Notes under the pieces: generated by a model
The model's database searches: none
What the model was told of the DNA's origin: nothing
What the model saw: only the letters and a program-made list of their open reading frames with translations
Program-made: the position numbers and the translations under genes
In this document: positions 27,937-37,151 of the stretch, piece after piece
Numbering within the stretch: the first letter of the stretch is position 1
Layout: each line of letters opens with the position of its first letter
DNA from: Kistimonas asteriae
GTDB lineage: Bacteria; Pseudomonadota; Gammaproteobacteria; Pseudomonadales; Endozoicomonadaceae
Assembly: GCF_018263925.1 (NCBI RefSeq)
Contig: NZ_JAEVHF010000001.1
Span: forward strand, 310,001-374,000
Reading direction: 5' to 3'
DNA: 64,000 nt

Positions 27937-30228
27937 TCAGTCTTTACCCTTTCGCAACAACCGCAACGCATTGGCCGTCACCAGCGCCGTGGCGCCACTG
28001 TCAGCCAGAACCGCCACCATCAAGCCGGTTACCCCCATAAGACTGGTCACCAGGAAAATGGCCTTGAGCCCCAGCGCAAGTGCAATATTTTGCCGGATAA
28101 TGGCCATCGCATGACGCGACAGGCTGATAACATCCGCGACTTCGCGCACACGGTCATGGGTCAGTGCGGCATCCGCCGTTTCAAGCGCGACATCGGAGCC
28201 CTTACCCATGGCAATCCCGATATCGGCCGTTCGAAGTGCCGGCGCATCATTGATGCCGTCTCCGACCATGGCAACCGGTGCGGACACCTGCAATGCACGA
28301 ACCGCATTGACCTTGTCTTCCGGCAACAGCCCGGCACGAAAACCCATCCCAAGCTGACTGGCAATAGCCCTGGCGGCCCGGGGATTATCCCCAGTCAGCA
28401 TGACACTCCCGACGCCAATACCCTGCAGGCGTTCAATCGCATCACCACTATCGCTGCGCAGCGTATCACTCAGCGCCAGCAAACCGACAAGTTCGCCATC
28501 CACTGAGGCACAAACAACGGTATTACCCAATTCTTCAAGGCGAACGATCTCTGCTTCGATAGCCGGTAAACGCGTCACAATCTCAGCCATGGCAGTAGGG
28601 GAACCCACTCGAATACTCTGCCCCTTTACAACACCGTGAACGCCATGCCCGGCCAGTACGGTAATCTCATCGGCAAGCCCGACACGGATACCGCGACGCT
28701 CCGCCTCCGCCAGTATAGCCAGCGCCAGTGGATGGCTCGTGCCTTTTTCAACAGCCGCTACCAGGGGCAACCATTCGACTTCTGACGCCCCAAAACTGAC
28801 CACCGCCGTGACTTCAGGTTTACCCAGCGTCAATGTACCGGTTTTATCAAACGCCACCTGGCGAATACTGGCCAATTGCTCAAGCGCTGCGCCGCCCTTG
28901 ATCAGAATGCCTTTGCGGGTCGCTGCCGCCAGCGCCGATGTGACGGCGGCGGGTGTCGAAATAATCAGCGCACAGGGGCAGGCTATCAGCAAGAGTGCAA
29001 GGCCACGATAGACCCAGACATCCCAGGGCTGCCCGACCAACAACGGTGGCAATACAATCACCAGCCCAGCTACGACCATCATCAACGGGGTATACCAGCG
29101 GCTGAACCGGTCAATGAATCGCTCGACCGGCGCCTTATGGGCTTCCGCCTCTTCAATCAGGGTCAAAATGCGATCGATGGCATTCTCGCCCGGCTCGGAT
29201 TGAACTCGCAGTTGCACCAGCCGATCCGTGGCCAGACTGCCGGCCAGGATCCGGTCACCGCCAACATGTTCAACGGGCAGTGATTCACCGGTCAGCGCAC
29301 TCTCATCGAAACTGCCCGCCTCGGTAAGCAATTCTGCGTCCACAGGCAAACGATCACCCGGCCGAATCTCGATAACATCTCCCGGCCGGAGACTATCTGC
29401 CATGACCTCCTGTCGCTCCTCACCACGGATCAGGATGGCCGTATCCGGCGTGAGCGCCATCAGCGACTTGACGCCGCTGCGTGCCCGATCAGCCGCCAGG
29501 CTCTCCAGCTTCTCCCCGATCATGAAGAGAAACACCACCATGGCCGCTTCGAAACTCTCCCCTAATGCCAGTGCGCCGATAACGGCAACCGTCATCAGGG
29601 TTTCCATGCCAAAAAAATTGCCGCGCCCGGCCTGGCGCAGCACGCCCTGCATGATCGGGAACAACCCCAAAAGCGCCGCAGGCCAGAATGCCCAGGCTCC
29701 CCATTCCGGCACCACCAGCCGGCTGAGACCACCCGCAACCATCAACCCTGCCAGAATCAGCAATTGATGATGCTGCCGCATTCGGTCAGTGAGAGAAGAC
29801 TTGGAAGCAGTACGGTCGTTAACGCCGGATAATCCATACCCCAACCCGGTCACGGCGGCTTCAATCTGGGAGAGGTTCAGGCGGGAGACGTCAAAATCAA
29901 CAGTAAGACGGAGGGTAGCAAAGGTAATGTGCGCTTTGATCAGGCCATCCAAACGATGGAGGGCGGTTTCTACCTTGCTGATACAGCTGGGGCAATCTAT
30001 GCCGCTAATCGTCCAGGTATGGCGGGAAGGTGGACTGTCGCCTTCTTCATCCTCTTCCGCACAACGGGCGCTGGAAGCACTGGCCCCTCCGGATTCAGCA
30101 CCCGAAGCACAGCACGCTGTTACGTCTTCCGAGGCCTGCAGGCAACAGCTTTTGACCGTAGGAGCAGCCTGCGTAGTATCCATGGTGCCAACATGCGTAT
30201 TACAACGATGGTTTGAGCAGCATGACAT
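27937..30228 (-). CDS. zntA: Zn/Cd/Pb-exporting P1B-type ATPase (ZntA/CadA)
   Basis: Inner-membrane efflux ATPase, 763 residues. The N-terminus is Cys-rich (MSCCSNHRC, SCC, CC) followed by one heavy-metal domain with GIDCPSC (Cys79, Cys82). The core has the phosphatase motif TGES, the metal-binding CPCAL, the phosphorylation motif DKTGTLT and the hinge GDGINDAP. CPC with nearby TM8 acid suits Zn/Cd rather than copper. Start: GGAGG precedes ATGs at 30231 and 30228; the second is at 8 nt. A palindromic operator overlaps its promoter, and an SmtB-type zinc sensor gene lies upstream in the same direction. Confidence 0.93.
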   Translation of the reverse strand: MSCCSNHRCNTHVGTMDTTQAAPTVKSCCLQASEDVTACCASGAESGGASASSARCAEEDEEGDSPPSRHTWTISGIDCPSCISKVETALHRLDGLIKAHITFATLRLTVDFDVSRLNLSQIEAAVTGLGYGLSGVNDRTASKSSLTDRMRQHHQLLILAGLMVAGGLSRLVVPEWGAWAFWPAALLGLFPIMQGVLRQAGRGNFFGMETLMTVAVIGALALGESFEAAMVVFLFMIGEKLESLAADRARSGVKSLMALTPDTAILIRGEERQEVMADSLRPGDVIEIRPGDRLPVDAELLTEAGSFDESALTGESLPVEHVGGDRILAGSLATDRLVQLRVQSEPGENAIDRILTLIEEAEAHKAPVERFIDRFSRWYTPLMMVVAGLVIVLPPLLVGQPWDVWVYRGLALLLIACPCALIISTPAAVTSALAAATRKGILIKGGAALEQLASIRQVAFDKTGTLTLGKPEVTAVVSFGASEVEWLPLVAAVEKGTSHPLALAILAEAERRGIRVGLADEITVLAGHGVHGVVKGQSIRVGSPTAMAEIVTRLPAIEAEIVRLEELGNTVVCASVDGELVGLLALSDTLRSDSGDAIERLQGIGVGSVMLTGDNPRAARAIASQLGMGFRAGLLPEDKVNAVRALQVSAPVAMVGDGINDAPALRTADIGIAMGKGSDVALETADAALTHDRVREVADVISLSRHAMAIIRQNIALALGLKAIFLVTSLMGVTGLMVAVLADSGATALVTANALRLLRKGKD

Positions 30229-30245
30229 CATTACACCCTCCACAG

Positions 30246-30277
30246 ATAAATTATAATTCATATGAATTATAATTTAT
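30246..30277. promoter_or_regulatory. 32-bp perfect palindrome, probable SmtB-family operator
   Basis: The 16-base arm ATAAATTATAATTCAT (30246-30261) is followed by its exact reverse complement (30262-30277). The centre ATTCATATGAAT is like zinc-responsive ArsR/SmtB operators. It covers the -10 of the zntA promoter, so a bound repressor would block it. Confidence 0.75.
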
Positions 30278-30293
30278 TTATCGGGTAAGGCAA
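30266..30293 (-). promoter_or_regulatory. zntA promoter
   Basis: On the minus strand TTGCCT (30293-30288) and TATAAT (30271-30266) with a 16-bp spacer. The -10 lies inside the palindrome. The start point would be near 30259, about 30 bp before the zntA ATG. Confidence 0.65.
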
Positions 30294-30353
30294 CCGGTTT
30301 TAAGCTTCATATTGATCGGTAACAATGCCCAACAGGTAACGATCCGCCGGTCA

Positions 30354-30656
30354 TCACTCCCGAACATGCTGGATCAAGTCATTAAGAACACACCGAATAT
30401 GGTCATCATCCAGCGTGTAGAGCACCTGTTTACCCTGGCGGCAGGCCTTAAGAATACGGGCATCACGCAGCCCTTTGAGGTGATGGCTGGTCAGCGACTG
30501 GGACATGCCCGCCAGCTCCGATAAGCGGGCAACCGGCTGGGGCTCGACCATGCAGGCCAGCACTAGCTTCAGCCGGCCTTCATCCCCCAACTGTTTGAAC
30601 AGGCCGGCCAGCGCACTGTGCTGTTCCGGATTCAATGAGAGGCTGTCAGAGGTCAT
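30354..30656 (-). CDS. ArsR/SmtB-family zinc-responsive repressor
   Basis: A 100-residue winged-helix repressor. The recognition helix is in LSELAGMSQSLTSHHLKGL. The C-terminal helix carries D84-x-H86-x10-H97-x2-E100, exactly the spacing of the alpha-5 zinc site of SmtB and CzrA (D-x-H-x10-H-x2-E). The alpha-3 ELCVCD metal motif of CadC/ArsR is absent. This marks it as a Zn(II)/Co(II) sensor. It lies upstream of zntA on the same strand, 125 bp away, with the palindromic operator in between. Confidence 0.88.
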   Translation of the reverse strand: MTSDSLSLNPEQHSALAGLFKQLGDEGRLKLVLACMVEPQPVARLSELAGMSQSLTSHHLKGLRDARILKACRQGKQVLYTLDDDHIRCVLNDLIQHVRE

Positions 30657-30702
30657 AAATTGGTTTTCAGCAAGTATTGATGATTATTCATCCTGCCAGA
30701 CT

Positions 30703-31821
30703 TCAGGGATTATGGGGTCTGGCCAGGTATTCACGGGATTGCATTTCCTGCAATCGGCTCAACGTCCGTTTGAACTCAAACTCCAGTCGTCCATCGCGAT
30801 ACAGGGATTCCAGCGCCGTTTCACCTGACATAATCAGATTCACCCCCCGATCATAGAACTCATCCACCAGATTGATAAAGCGCCGCGCCTGATCATCCAT
30901 ACTGCCATTCAGCTGCGGCACCTGCTCAATCAATACGGTATGAAATTCCCTGGCCAGTTCAATATAGTCATTCTGGCTCCGCGGGCCATCACAGAGGGCA
31001 ACAAATGTGAACCAGCCGATATCATCACAGACCCGGATCGTCCGGATCGGACGCCCTTCAATCTCCAGCACTCGCCCTTCCTGGATATGGGCACTGTCCG
31101 CCACCAGCTTACAGAAACTGTCATGCAGACTGTCCCTTGCGGTTTCGTCGAGCGGGTGGTGGTAAATCTGCGCCTGTTCCAACACCCGCAACCGGTAATC
31201 CACGCCACTGTCGACATTGACGACCTCGGTATACCGGTTTAACAACGCTATCGCCGGCAGGAATCGGGCTCGCTGAAGACCATCCTTGTATAACTCATCC
31301 GGTACGATATTGCTGGTTGCCACCAGCGTGACGCCATTTTGGAACAGTTGCTCCAAAAGACCGGCCAGGATCATGGCATCGGTAATATCGGAAACGAAAA
31401 ACTCATCAAAACAGATGATTCTGGCTTCTGCGGCCAGCCGCTGCCCCACAATCACCAGAGGGTTCTTTTCACCGTCCAGGGATTTCAGCTCATCATGCAC
31501 CCGTCGCATGAACCGGTGGAAATGGGTTCGCATCTTGTCGGGAAATGGCAGACTGTCGAAAAAGGTATCCACAAGATACGTCTTGCCCCGACCCACACCG
31601 CCCCAGAAATAGAGTCCCTGCAAAGGCTCGGGCTGGCGTCGCTGCAGTTTTGAAACGAGGCGTTTCAGGCCGGATGACTGACGCGCATCCGCGGCCAGCA
31701 GGTCATCATAAAGCCGCTGAAGATGGTGCACCGCGTTTTCCTGGGCCTTGTCATGGACAAAACCCTCCCGCTGGAGATCCAGACGATAACGCTCAATAGG
31801 TGTCCGCTCACTGGGTGTCAT
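30703..31821 (-). CDS. zapE: Cell division protein ZapE (AFG1-family ATPase)
   Basis: Cytoplasmic ATPase that interacts with FtsZ during division in E. coli; the mitochondrial relative is AFG1/LACE1. Walker A is GGVGRGKTYLVD, followed by RFMRRVHDEL, Walker B IICFDEFFVSDI, and the sensor segment VATSNIVPDELYKDGLQR. There are 372 residues, the usual length. It is divergent from yhcB, the same arrangement as in E. coli. Confidence 0.94.
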   Translation of the reverse strand: MTPSERTPIERYRLDLQREGFVHDKAQENAVHHLQRLYDDLLAADARQSSGLKRLVSKLQRRQPEPLQGLYFWGGVGRGKTYLVDTFFDSLPFPDKMRTHFHRFMRRVHDELKSLDGEKNPLVIVGQRLAAEARIICFDEFFVSDITDAMILAGLLEQLFQNGVTLVATSNIVPDELYKDGLQRARFLPAIALLNRYTEVVNVDSGVDYRLRVLEQAQIYHHPLDETARDSLHDSFCKLVADSAHIQEGRVLEIEGRPIRTIRVCDDIGWFTFVALCDGPRSQNDYIELAREFHTVLIEQVPQLNGSMDDQARRFINLVDEFYDRGVNLIMSGETALESLYRDGRLEFEFKRTLSRLQEMQSREYLARPHNP

Positions 31822-32033
31822 TGTATTCCCTGCGCTGATGTTTCTTCTGACTACTGCACGGCCTGCGACAGGCCTCCAAGCCCTGGCTTCGCAGGCGCGA
31901 CACTTTACCGGCCTGTATCAATAGTGGCAACAATTTGCCACAGATGGTAACCGCCCCGCTCTATACAGCAGGGGTAAAAGATTATAAGTTAGAGTCTCAG
32001 CCGGGAACTACTGATGAATCAAAGAGGCTTATT

Positions 32034-32504
32034 TTGGAAACAGCGAACTTGTTGTGGATGACGGGTGGACTGGCCTTTTTTACCGGCCTGGTGATGGGAA
32101 TGGTCATCAATCACCTCCTGGGTGGTTCCCGCACCGGGAGCAGCCAGCTGCGCAAGCAACTGGACAAGGCCGAAGCCGAACTCAATGAATACAAGGAAAA
32201 AGTCGCGGATCATTTCAGCACCACCGCGCACCTGGTCAACCGCATGACGGAAAGCTATCGCGACGTGCATGAGCATATGGCCGCCAGCGCCAATGATCTG
32301 TGCACCGATGAACTGACCCGCCAGCGCCTGAACGATGCCCTGCTGGGCAGCAACACCCTGCTCTCAGGTAAGAGCGACGAAAAAACGTCGGATATGGTCG
32401 AACCGCCGAAGGATTACGCGCTCAAGAGTGATCCGGCAGAAGCCGGTACCCTGGCGGACAACTTTGGCATGGATAGCACCAAGAAAGCGGTCAACAACGC
32501 CTGA
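32034..32504 (+). CDS. yhcB: YhcB/ZapG-family cell envelope and division protein
   Basis: DUF1043 protein with one N-terminal membrane helix (about 8-26, TGGLAFFTGLVMGMVINHLL) and a coiled coil (LRKQLDKAEAELNEYKEKVADHF), then a disordered tail. E. coli YhcB/ZapG links envelope synthesis with division. The start is best placed at TTG 32034: AAGAGG lies 6 nt upstream and translation then begins METANLLWMTGG; the frame is open from 31935 but that part has no family match. 156 residues. It is divergent from zapE. Confidence 0.88.
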   Translation: METANLLWMTGGLAFFTGLVMGMVINHLLGGSRTGSSQLRKQLDKAEAELNEYKEKVADHFSTTAHLVNRMTESYRDVHEHMAASANDLCTDELTRQRLNDALLGSNTLLSGKSDEKTSDMVEPPKDYALKSDPAEAGTLADNFGMDSTKKAVNNA

Positions 32505-32518
32505 TTTCAACGCCTTTC

Positions 32519-32540
32519 GGGCAGGCCCGTGTGCCTGCCC
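32519..32540. terminator. G+C-rich hairpin after yhcB
   Basis: GGGCAGGC (32519-32526), CCGTGT loop, GCCTGCCC (32533-32540): an 8-bp perfect stem 15 bp past the yhcB stop. No T-run follows, so termination is only probable. Confidence 0.5.
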
Positions 32541-32686
32541 GCCCTCATAATAACCTTCCACCAACTACAAACGCCGCGTTATCAGGATTCGCCATAAACA
32601 CGCCTGTCCCCTGGCCAATACGCCGCAAACCAACCACGCCTGCCAACTAGACTTGATGGTATAGACCTGACAAATCGCTGTGATGT

Positions 32687-33313
32687 ATGTCTGGCACACA
32701 AAGGACGTCCGGACAGGGAACGCAGAGCAACCTGCTGAACACCCAGTCTGAATCAACACAAAGCAAAAAACCGGTAGAGCGAAAGCATGCTGATGAATTT
32801 TCCCGCTATTTGGGAAAAGATCAGGAACCGCCTGCAGAACCCTCTCCCTCGGCGATCAGCAAGCCGAGATCGGGTAATCAGGCCGCAAAGCCAGTCCCTG
32901 ACCAGGTATTTATGGTCAATAACATGGTGAACAATAACTACCAGTATGTGCGGGATTCCCGGCAGTTCAATGCAACTGATTACTGGCAGACACCCGATGA
33001 AATGAAGCAGAACATGGCGGGAGACTGCGAGGATTTCGCTCTGCTGAAATACCAGATCCTGCAGGAGCGCGGCGTCAGCGAGGATCGGCTGTCACTGGCC
33101 TACGGCAAGCTGAACGGCGAAGGCCACCTGATCACGCTCTACAAGGACAATGAAGGGCATGAGCATGTACTCGACAACGCCGCCAGTGACATTCGCACCG
33201 TGGAAGAGCGAGACGACTTGCGGGTACTGGTGCGATTCAAAATGGATGACGTCTCCTATGGCAAAGACGGCTGGCTGAAAGTACTGGAAAAGATTCGCTC
33301 TCGCGCCGACTGA
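32687..33313 (+). CDS. Transglutaminase-like cysteine peptidase (BTLCP/LapG-like) without export signal
   Basis: The C-terminal part (about 72-205) is a bacterial transglutaminase-like cysteine proteinase with triad Cys114 in AGDCEDFA, His147 in EGHLITLY and Asp163 in VLDNAAS. LapG, the known member, cleaves the adhesin LapA in the periplasm. Unlike LapG, this protein has no signal peptide or membrane helix; residues 1-70 are a polar, Gln/Ser/Thr/Pro-rich, probably disordered stretch (SGTQRTSGQGTQSNLL). No LapA or LapD gene is nearby. The protein could be cytoplasmic or delivered by a specialised secretion system; the latter is inference. There is no strong ribosome site at ATG 32687. Confidence 0.75.
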   Translation: MSGTQRTSGQGTQSNLLNTQSESTQSKKPVERKHADEFSRYLGKDQEPPAEPSPSAISKPRSGNQAAKPVPDQVFMVNNMVNNNYQYVRDSRQFNATDYWQTPDEMKQNMAGDCEDFALLKYQILQERGVSEDRLSLAYGKLNGEGHLITLYKDNEGHEHVLDNAASDIRTVEERDDLRVLVRFKMDDVSYGKDGWLKVLEKIRSRAD

Positions 33314-33350
33314 TCAACGAATTCAATAAACCAGGAACAGGAATATCACC

Positions 33351-33833
33351 ATGAACAACCAACGCACACTCAACTTACGCTTCCTGGCAGAGCCTGCGGA
33401 TGTCAATTTCGGCGGCAAGGTCCACGGCGGCGCCGTGATGAAATGGATTGACCTTGCCGGTTACGCCTGCGCCGCAGGCTGGAGCGGACGTTACTGCGTC
33501 ACGGCCTATGCCGGCGGCATCCGGTTTGTTTCCCCTATTCATGTCGGCAACCTGGTGGAAGTGGAAGCCCGGGTCATCTACACCGGTCGCAGCTCCATGC
33601 ACATCGATGTCAATGTGCTGGCCTGTGACCCCAAATCCGGCGATCGTCGCCAGACCACCCACTGTATCCTCATCATGGTGGCGGTCGATGAATCGGGTCA
33701 CCCAGTTCGCATTCCCGAATGGGTGCCGGAAACCGAGGAAGACATCCGGCTCAAGGAAACCGCCATCAAACTGATGGATATGCGCAAGCAGATCAGCGAT
33801 GAAATGGCCATATTATTCGGTGACAGGACATAA
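33351..33833 (+). CDS. yciA: Acyl-CoA thioesterase, YciA-like hotdog protein
   Basis: Hotdog-fold acyl-CoA hydrolase of 160 residues. Family marks are FGGKVHGGAVMKWIDLAGYA with the catalytic Asp, TAYAGGIRFVSPIHVGNLVE and the SSMHIDVNV strand. It cleaves acyl-CoA to free acid and CoA in the cytoplasm. It starts 37 bp after the cysteine peptidase gene and has GGAACAGGAA upstream. A small hairpin (GGGCGC/GCGCCC, 33838-33854) follows the stop. Confidence 0.87.
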   Translation: MNNQRTLNLRFLAEPADVNFGGKVHGGAVMKWIDLAGYACAAGWSGRYCVTAYAGGIRFVSPIHVGNLVEVEARVIYTGRSSMHIDVNVLACDPKSGDRRQTTHCILIMVAVDESGHPVRIPEWVPETEEDIRLKETAIKLMDMRKQISDEMAILFGDRT

Positions 33834-33932
33834 CCCCGGGCGCGTTTAGCGCCCTCCCATGCTGGCAGTTTCTTCAATATTGACCATACTGGCTTCGCCA
33901 ACTTTTTCCCATGAGGGTGTCACCGTTCTCAC

Positions 33933-35219
33933 ATGGCCAGCATGCTGTCTCTCTCCCCGGGCACCCTGAAGATATTGTCTGCCGCAGGCAGCACCCTGGA
34001 ATTTTACGATTTCACCCTGTTTATTCTCTTTGCTCCCCAGATTGCCGCCAATTTCTTTCCTGCGGAGAGTGGATGGAACGGTATCCTGCCGGTGATGCTG
34101 CTCTTTGCCGTGGGCTATATCATCCGTCCCCTGGGTGGGCTCCTGTTCGGGCATATCAGCGACCGCCATGGTCGACGAACCGTTTTCCTCAGCTCCATCA
34201 CGTGCATGTCCCTGGCAACACTGAGTATTGGGCTACTGCCTGATTATCAAACAATCAGTTCGTTTGCCCCGTGCCTCTTGTTGGTATTACGCGTCATCCA
34301 GGGTATCTCACTCGGCGGCGAACTGCCTGGCGCCATTGTGTACTCTGCAGAACACGCACCGGCAAACCGGCGAGGGGGCGCTACCGGACTGGTTATCGCC
34401 GGTGTGACCTTTGGCAATGTGATGGGCAGTCTGAGCGGCGTACTCCTGTATAGCGTATTGAGTGATGTCCAGATCAACCAGTGGGGATGGCGTTTACCCT
34501 TTATTGTCGGCGGAATCCTGGGCATTGCCGGTTACTATTGGCGCAGAAAATTCACGGAAACCCCTGTATTTCAGGCTGCCATTTCAGGAAACACGCCTTC
34601 AGCGTTGCCTCTGAAAATCCTCATTACCCGGTTTCCTACCCGCTTAATCAGGGGACTGCTGATTGCCTCCGTACCAGCATCGCTTATCGCTGTATTACTC
34701 TTCATACCGAGGTACCGTCAGCATTATCTGCACAATACAGGACTGTCTGACTTCACCCTGACCACCGTACTCTTTTTATTGATCTGCCTGAATACCGTGA
34801 TATTTGCGCACTGGTCGGATAAAACCGGGCGACGCCCTATTCTATTTACAGGCCTGGGGCTGCTGACGGTGTCGGCGCTTCCCCTGTGGTCAATCCTCCT
34901 GCACGCCCCTGATTGGAGCTATGTTATTGCATTGCTCACCCTGCCTTTCGGCATGATCATGAGCTGTTATGAAACCATGCTGGTCGAACTGTTTCCCACA
35001 GAGGTACGAACAACAGGGGTTGCCTGTTGCCATAATCTGGCATTTGCGCTGATTGGCGGACTGACCCCCGCCCTACTGGAAAGTCTCTGCCAGCAGGGGC
35101 TGTTATCCAGCCCCGCGTGGATCCTGACCGCGTGCAGCCTGACCACTGTGGTGGCAGTCTTTGGCCTGAATGACAGATACCGGCAACCGCTCGCATCCCT
35201 GGCAGCAAAATCCCGTTGA
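33933..35219 (+). CDS. MFS transporter, metabolite:H+ symporter (ProP/MHS) type
   Basis: Twelve-helix major facilitator, 428 residues. The N-terminal GSTLEFYDFTLFILFAPQI and the cytoplasmic loop GHISDRHGRRTVFLS place it in the MHS family (osmolytes, dicarboxylates, citrate, shikimate). RVIQGISLGGELPGA is the helix 4 signature. The substrate cannot be read from sequence. The ATG at 33933 has only a distant GAGGG; another ATG at 33942 is possible. It converges on trxB with a 27-bp gap. Confidence 0.85.
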   Translation: MASMLSLSPGTLKILSAAGSTLEFYDFTLFILFAPQIAANFFPAESGWNGILPVMLLFAVGYIIRPLGGLLFGHISDRHGRRTVFLSSITCMSLATLSIGLLPDYQTISSFAPCLLLVLRVIQGISLGGELPGAIVYSAEHAPANRRGGATGLVIAGVTFGNVMGSLSGVLLYSVLSDVQINQWGWRLPFIVGGILGIAGYYWRRKFTETPVFQAAISGNTPSALPLKILITRFPTRLIRGLLIASVPASLIAVLLFIPRYRQHYLHNTGLSDFTLTTVLFLLICLNTVIFAHWSDKTGRRPILFTGLGLLTVSALPLWSILLHAPDWSYVIALLTLPFGMIMSCYETMLVELFPTEVRTTGVACCHNLAFALIGGLTPALLESLCQQGLLSSPAWILTACSLTTVVAVFGLNDRYRQPLASLAAKSR

Positions 35220-35246
35220 GATTCTCGCTACTAAAGACAAAGCGAT

Positions 35247-36227
<981 letters not shown>

Positions 36228-36325
36228 TTACCATTGTCCGGCGAAAACTGTGGCAGACATCATAACGGTCTGCGAATATCTGAACCAGTGAATCCTTTCA
36301 ATTGTGCTGATAGACAGGTAACCCA

Positions 36326-37078
36326 ATGCCTAACCCCCTGCAGTCGCCAGTCGGTGGACTCGATTATTTCCTTCAGGGCCTCAAGCGCCTGAAGGAACCG
36401 GCGGTATTGCCCTTTATTGCCATTCCCCTAGCCATAAACATCCTGGTGTTTGGTCTGCTGATCTGGTGGGCCGGTCAACAATTCTCCGTATGGGTTGATC
36501 AGGCCATCGCCTGGCTGCCGGACTGGCTGTCGTTCCTGCACATTCTGCTATGGCCCTTATTTGCTCTCACGATCGCACTCGCGGTGTTTTTCACCTTTAC
36601 CTTAGTGGCAAACTTTATCGCCGCCCCCTTCAATGGCTTCCTGGCAGAAAAGATTCAGCGTGAACGCACCCCTCACCTGCTGCCGGAAGATAATGGCTGG
36701 AAAGACCTGGTCGCTATTATTCCCCGCAGCATCGCCCGGGAAGGCCAGAAACTGGTGTATTACCTGCCACGGGCGCTGGGACTGTTAATACTGACCTTCA
36801 TTCCTGTGATCAACCTGGCTGCGCCTTTTCTCTGGGCCCTGTTTTCCGCCTGGATGATGGCGGTTCAATATGTAGATTATCCAGCGGATAACCAGCAGAT
36901 CCGCTTCAGGGATATGCTGATACAACTCAAGAGCCGTCAGCGAACACAACTGCTGGCTTTTGGTGGTATTGTCGCTTTATTTACGCTCATCCCATTGATT
37001 AATCTGATAGTTATGCCTGCTGCGGTCATTGGGGCAACACTATTATGGATTGATCGCCAAGCAGGACAAAAAAATTAA
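36326..37078 (+). CDS. cysZ: Sulfate transporter CysZ
   Basis: Inner-membrane protein of the CysZ/EI24 family that imports sulfate for cysteine synthesis. 250 residues; conserved N-terminus GLDYFLQGLKRLKEPAVLPF, four membrane segments or re-entrant helices, and conserved AAPFNGFLAEK, PRALGLLILTFIPVINLAAP and WMMAVQYVDYPADN. No sulfur gene is adjacent; trxB, useful for reduction of thioredoxin in sulfate assimilation, is divergent and next to it. Confidence 0.92.
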   Translation: MPNPLQSPVGGLDYFLQGLKRLKEPAVLPFIAIPLAINILVFGLLIWWAGQQFSVWVDQAIAWLPDWLSFLHILLWPLFALTIALAVFFTFTLVANFIAAPFNGFLAEKIQRERTPHLLPEDNGWKDLVAIIPRSIAREGQKLVYYLPRALGLLILTFIPVINLAAPFLWALFSAWMMAVQYVDYPADNQQIRFRDMLIQLKSRQRTQLLAFGGIVALFTLIPLINLIVMPAAVIGATLLWIDRQAGQKN

Positions 37079-37089
37079 TTTCTGAAACC

Positions 37090-37125
37090 TGATCAGGAAA
37101 GATTGATAGCAATATTTCCTGATCA
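37090..37125. terminator. Inverted repeat between cysZ and the ankyrin gene
   Basis: TGATCAGGAAA (37090-37100) and TTTCCTGATCA (37115-37125): an 11-bp perfect stem with a 14-nt loop between two converging genes. No direct T-run, but an A+T-rich tract flanks it on both sides. Confidence 0.5.
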
Positions 37126-37151
37126 CAGAAATACCATCCCCCTTTCATGAA

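Noticed and set aside
27793..28506. 237-residue plus-strand frame opposite the ATPase gene
   Set aside because: Shadow of zntA; the composition is that of an antisense frame and there is no start signal.
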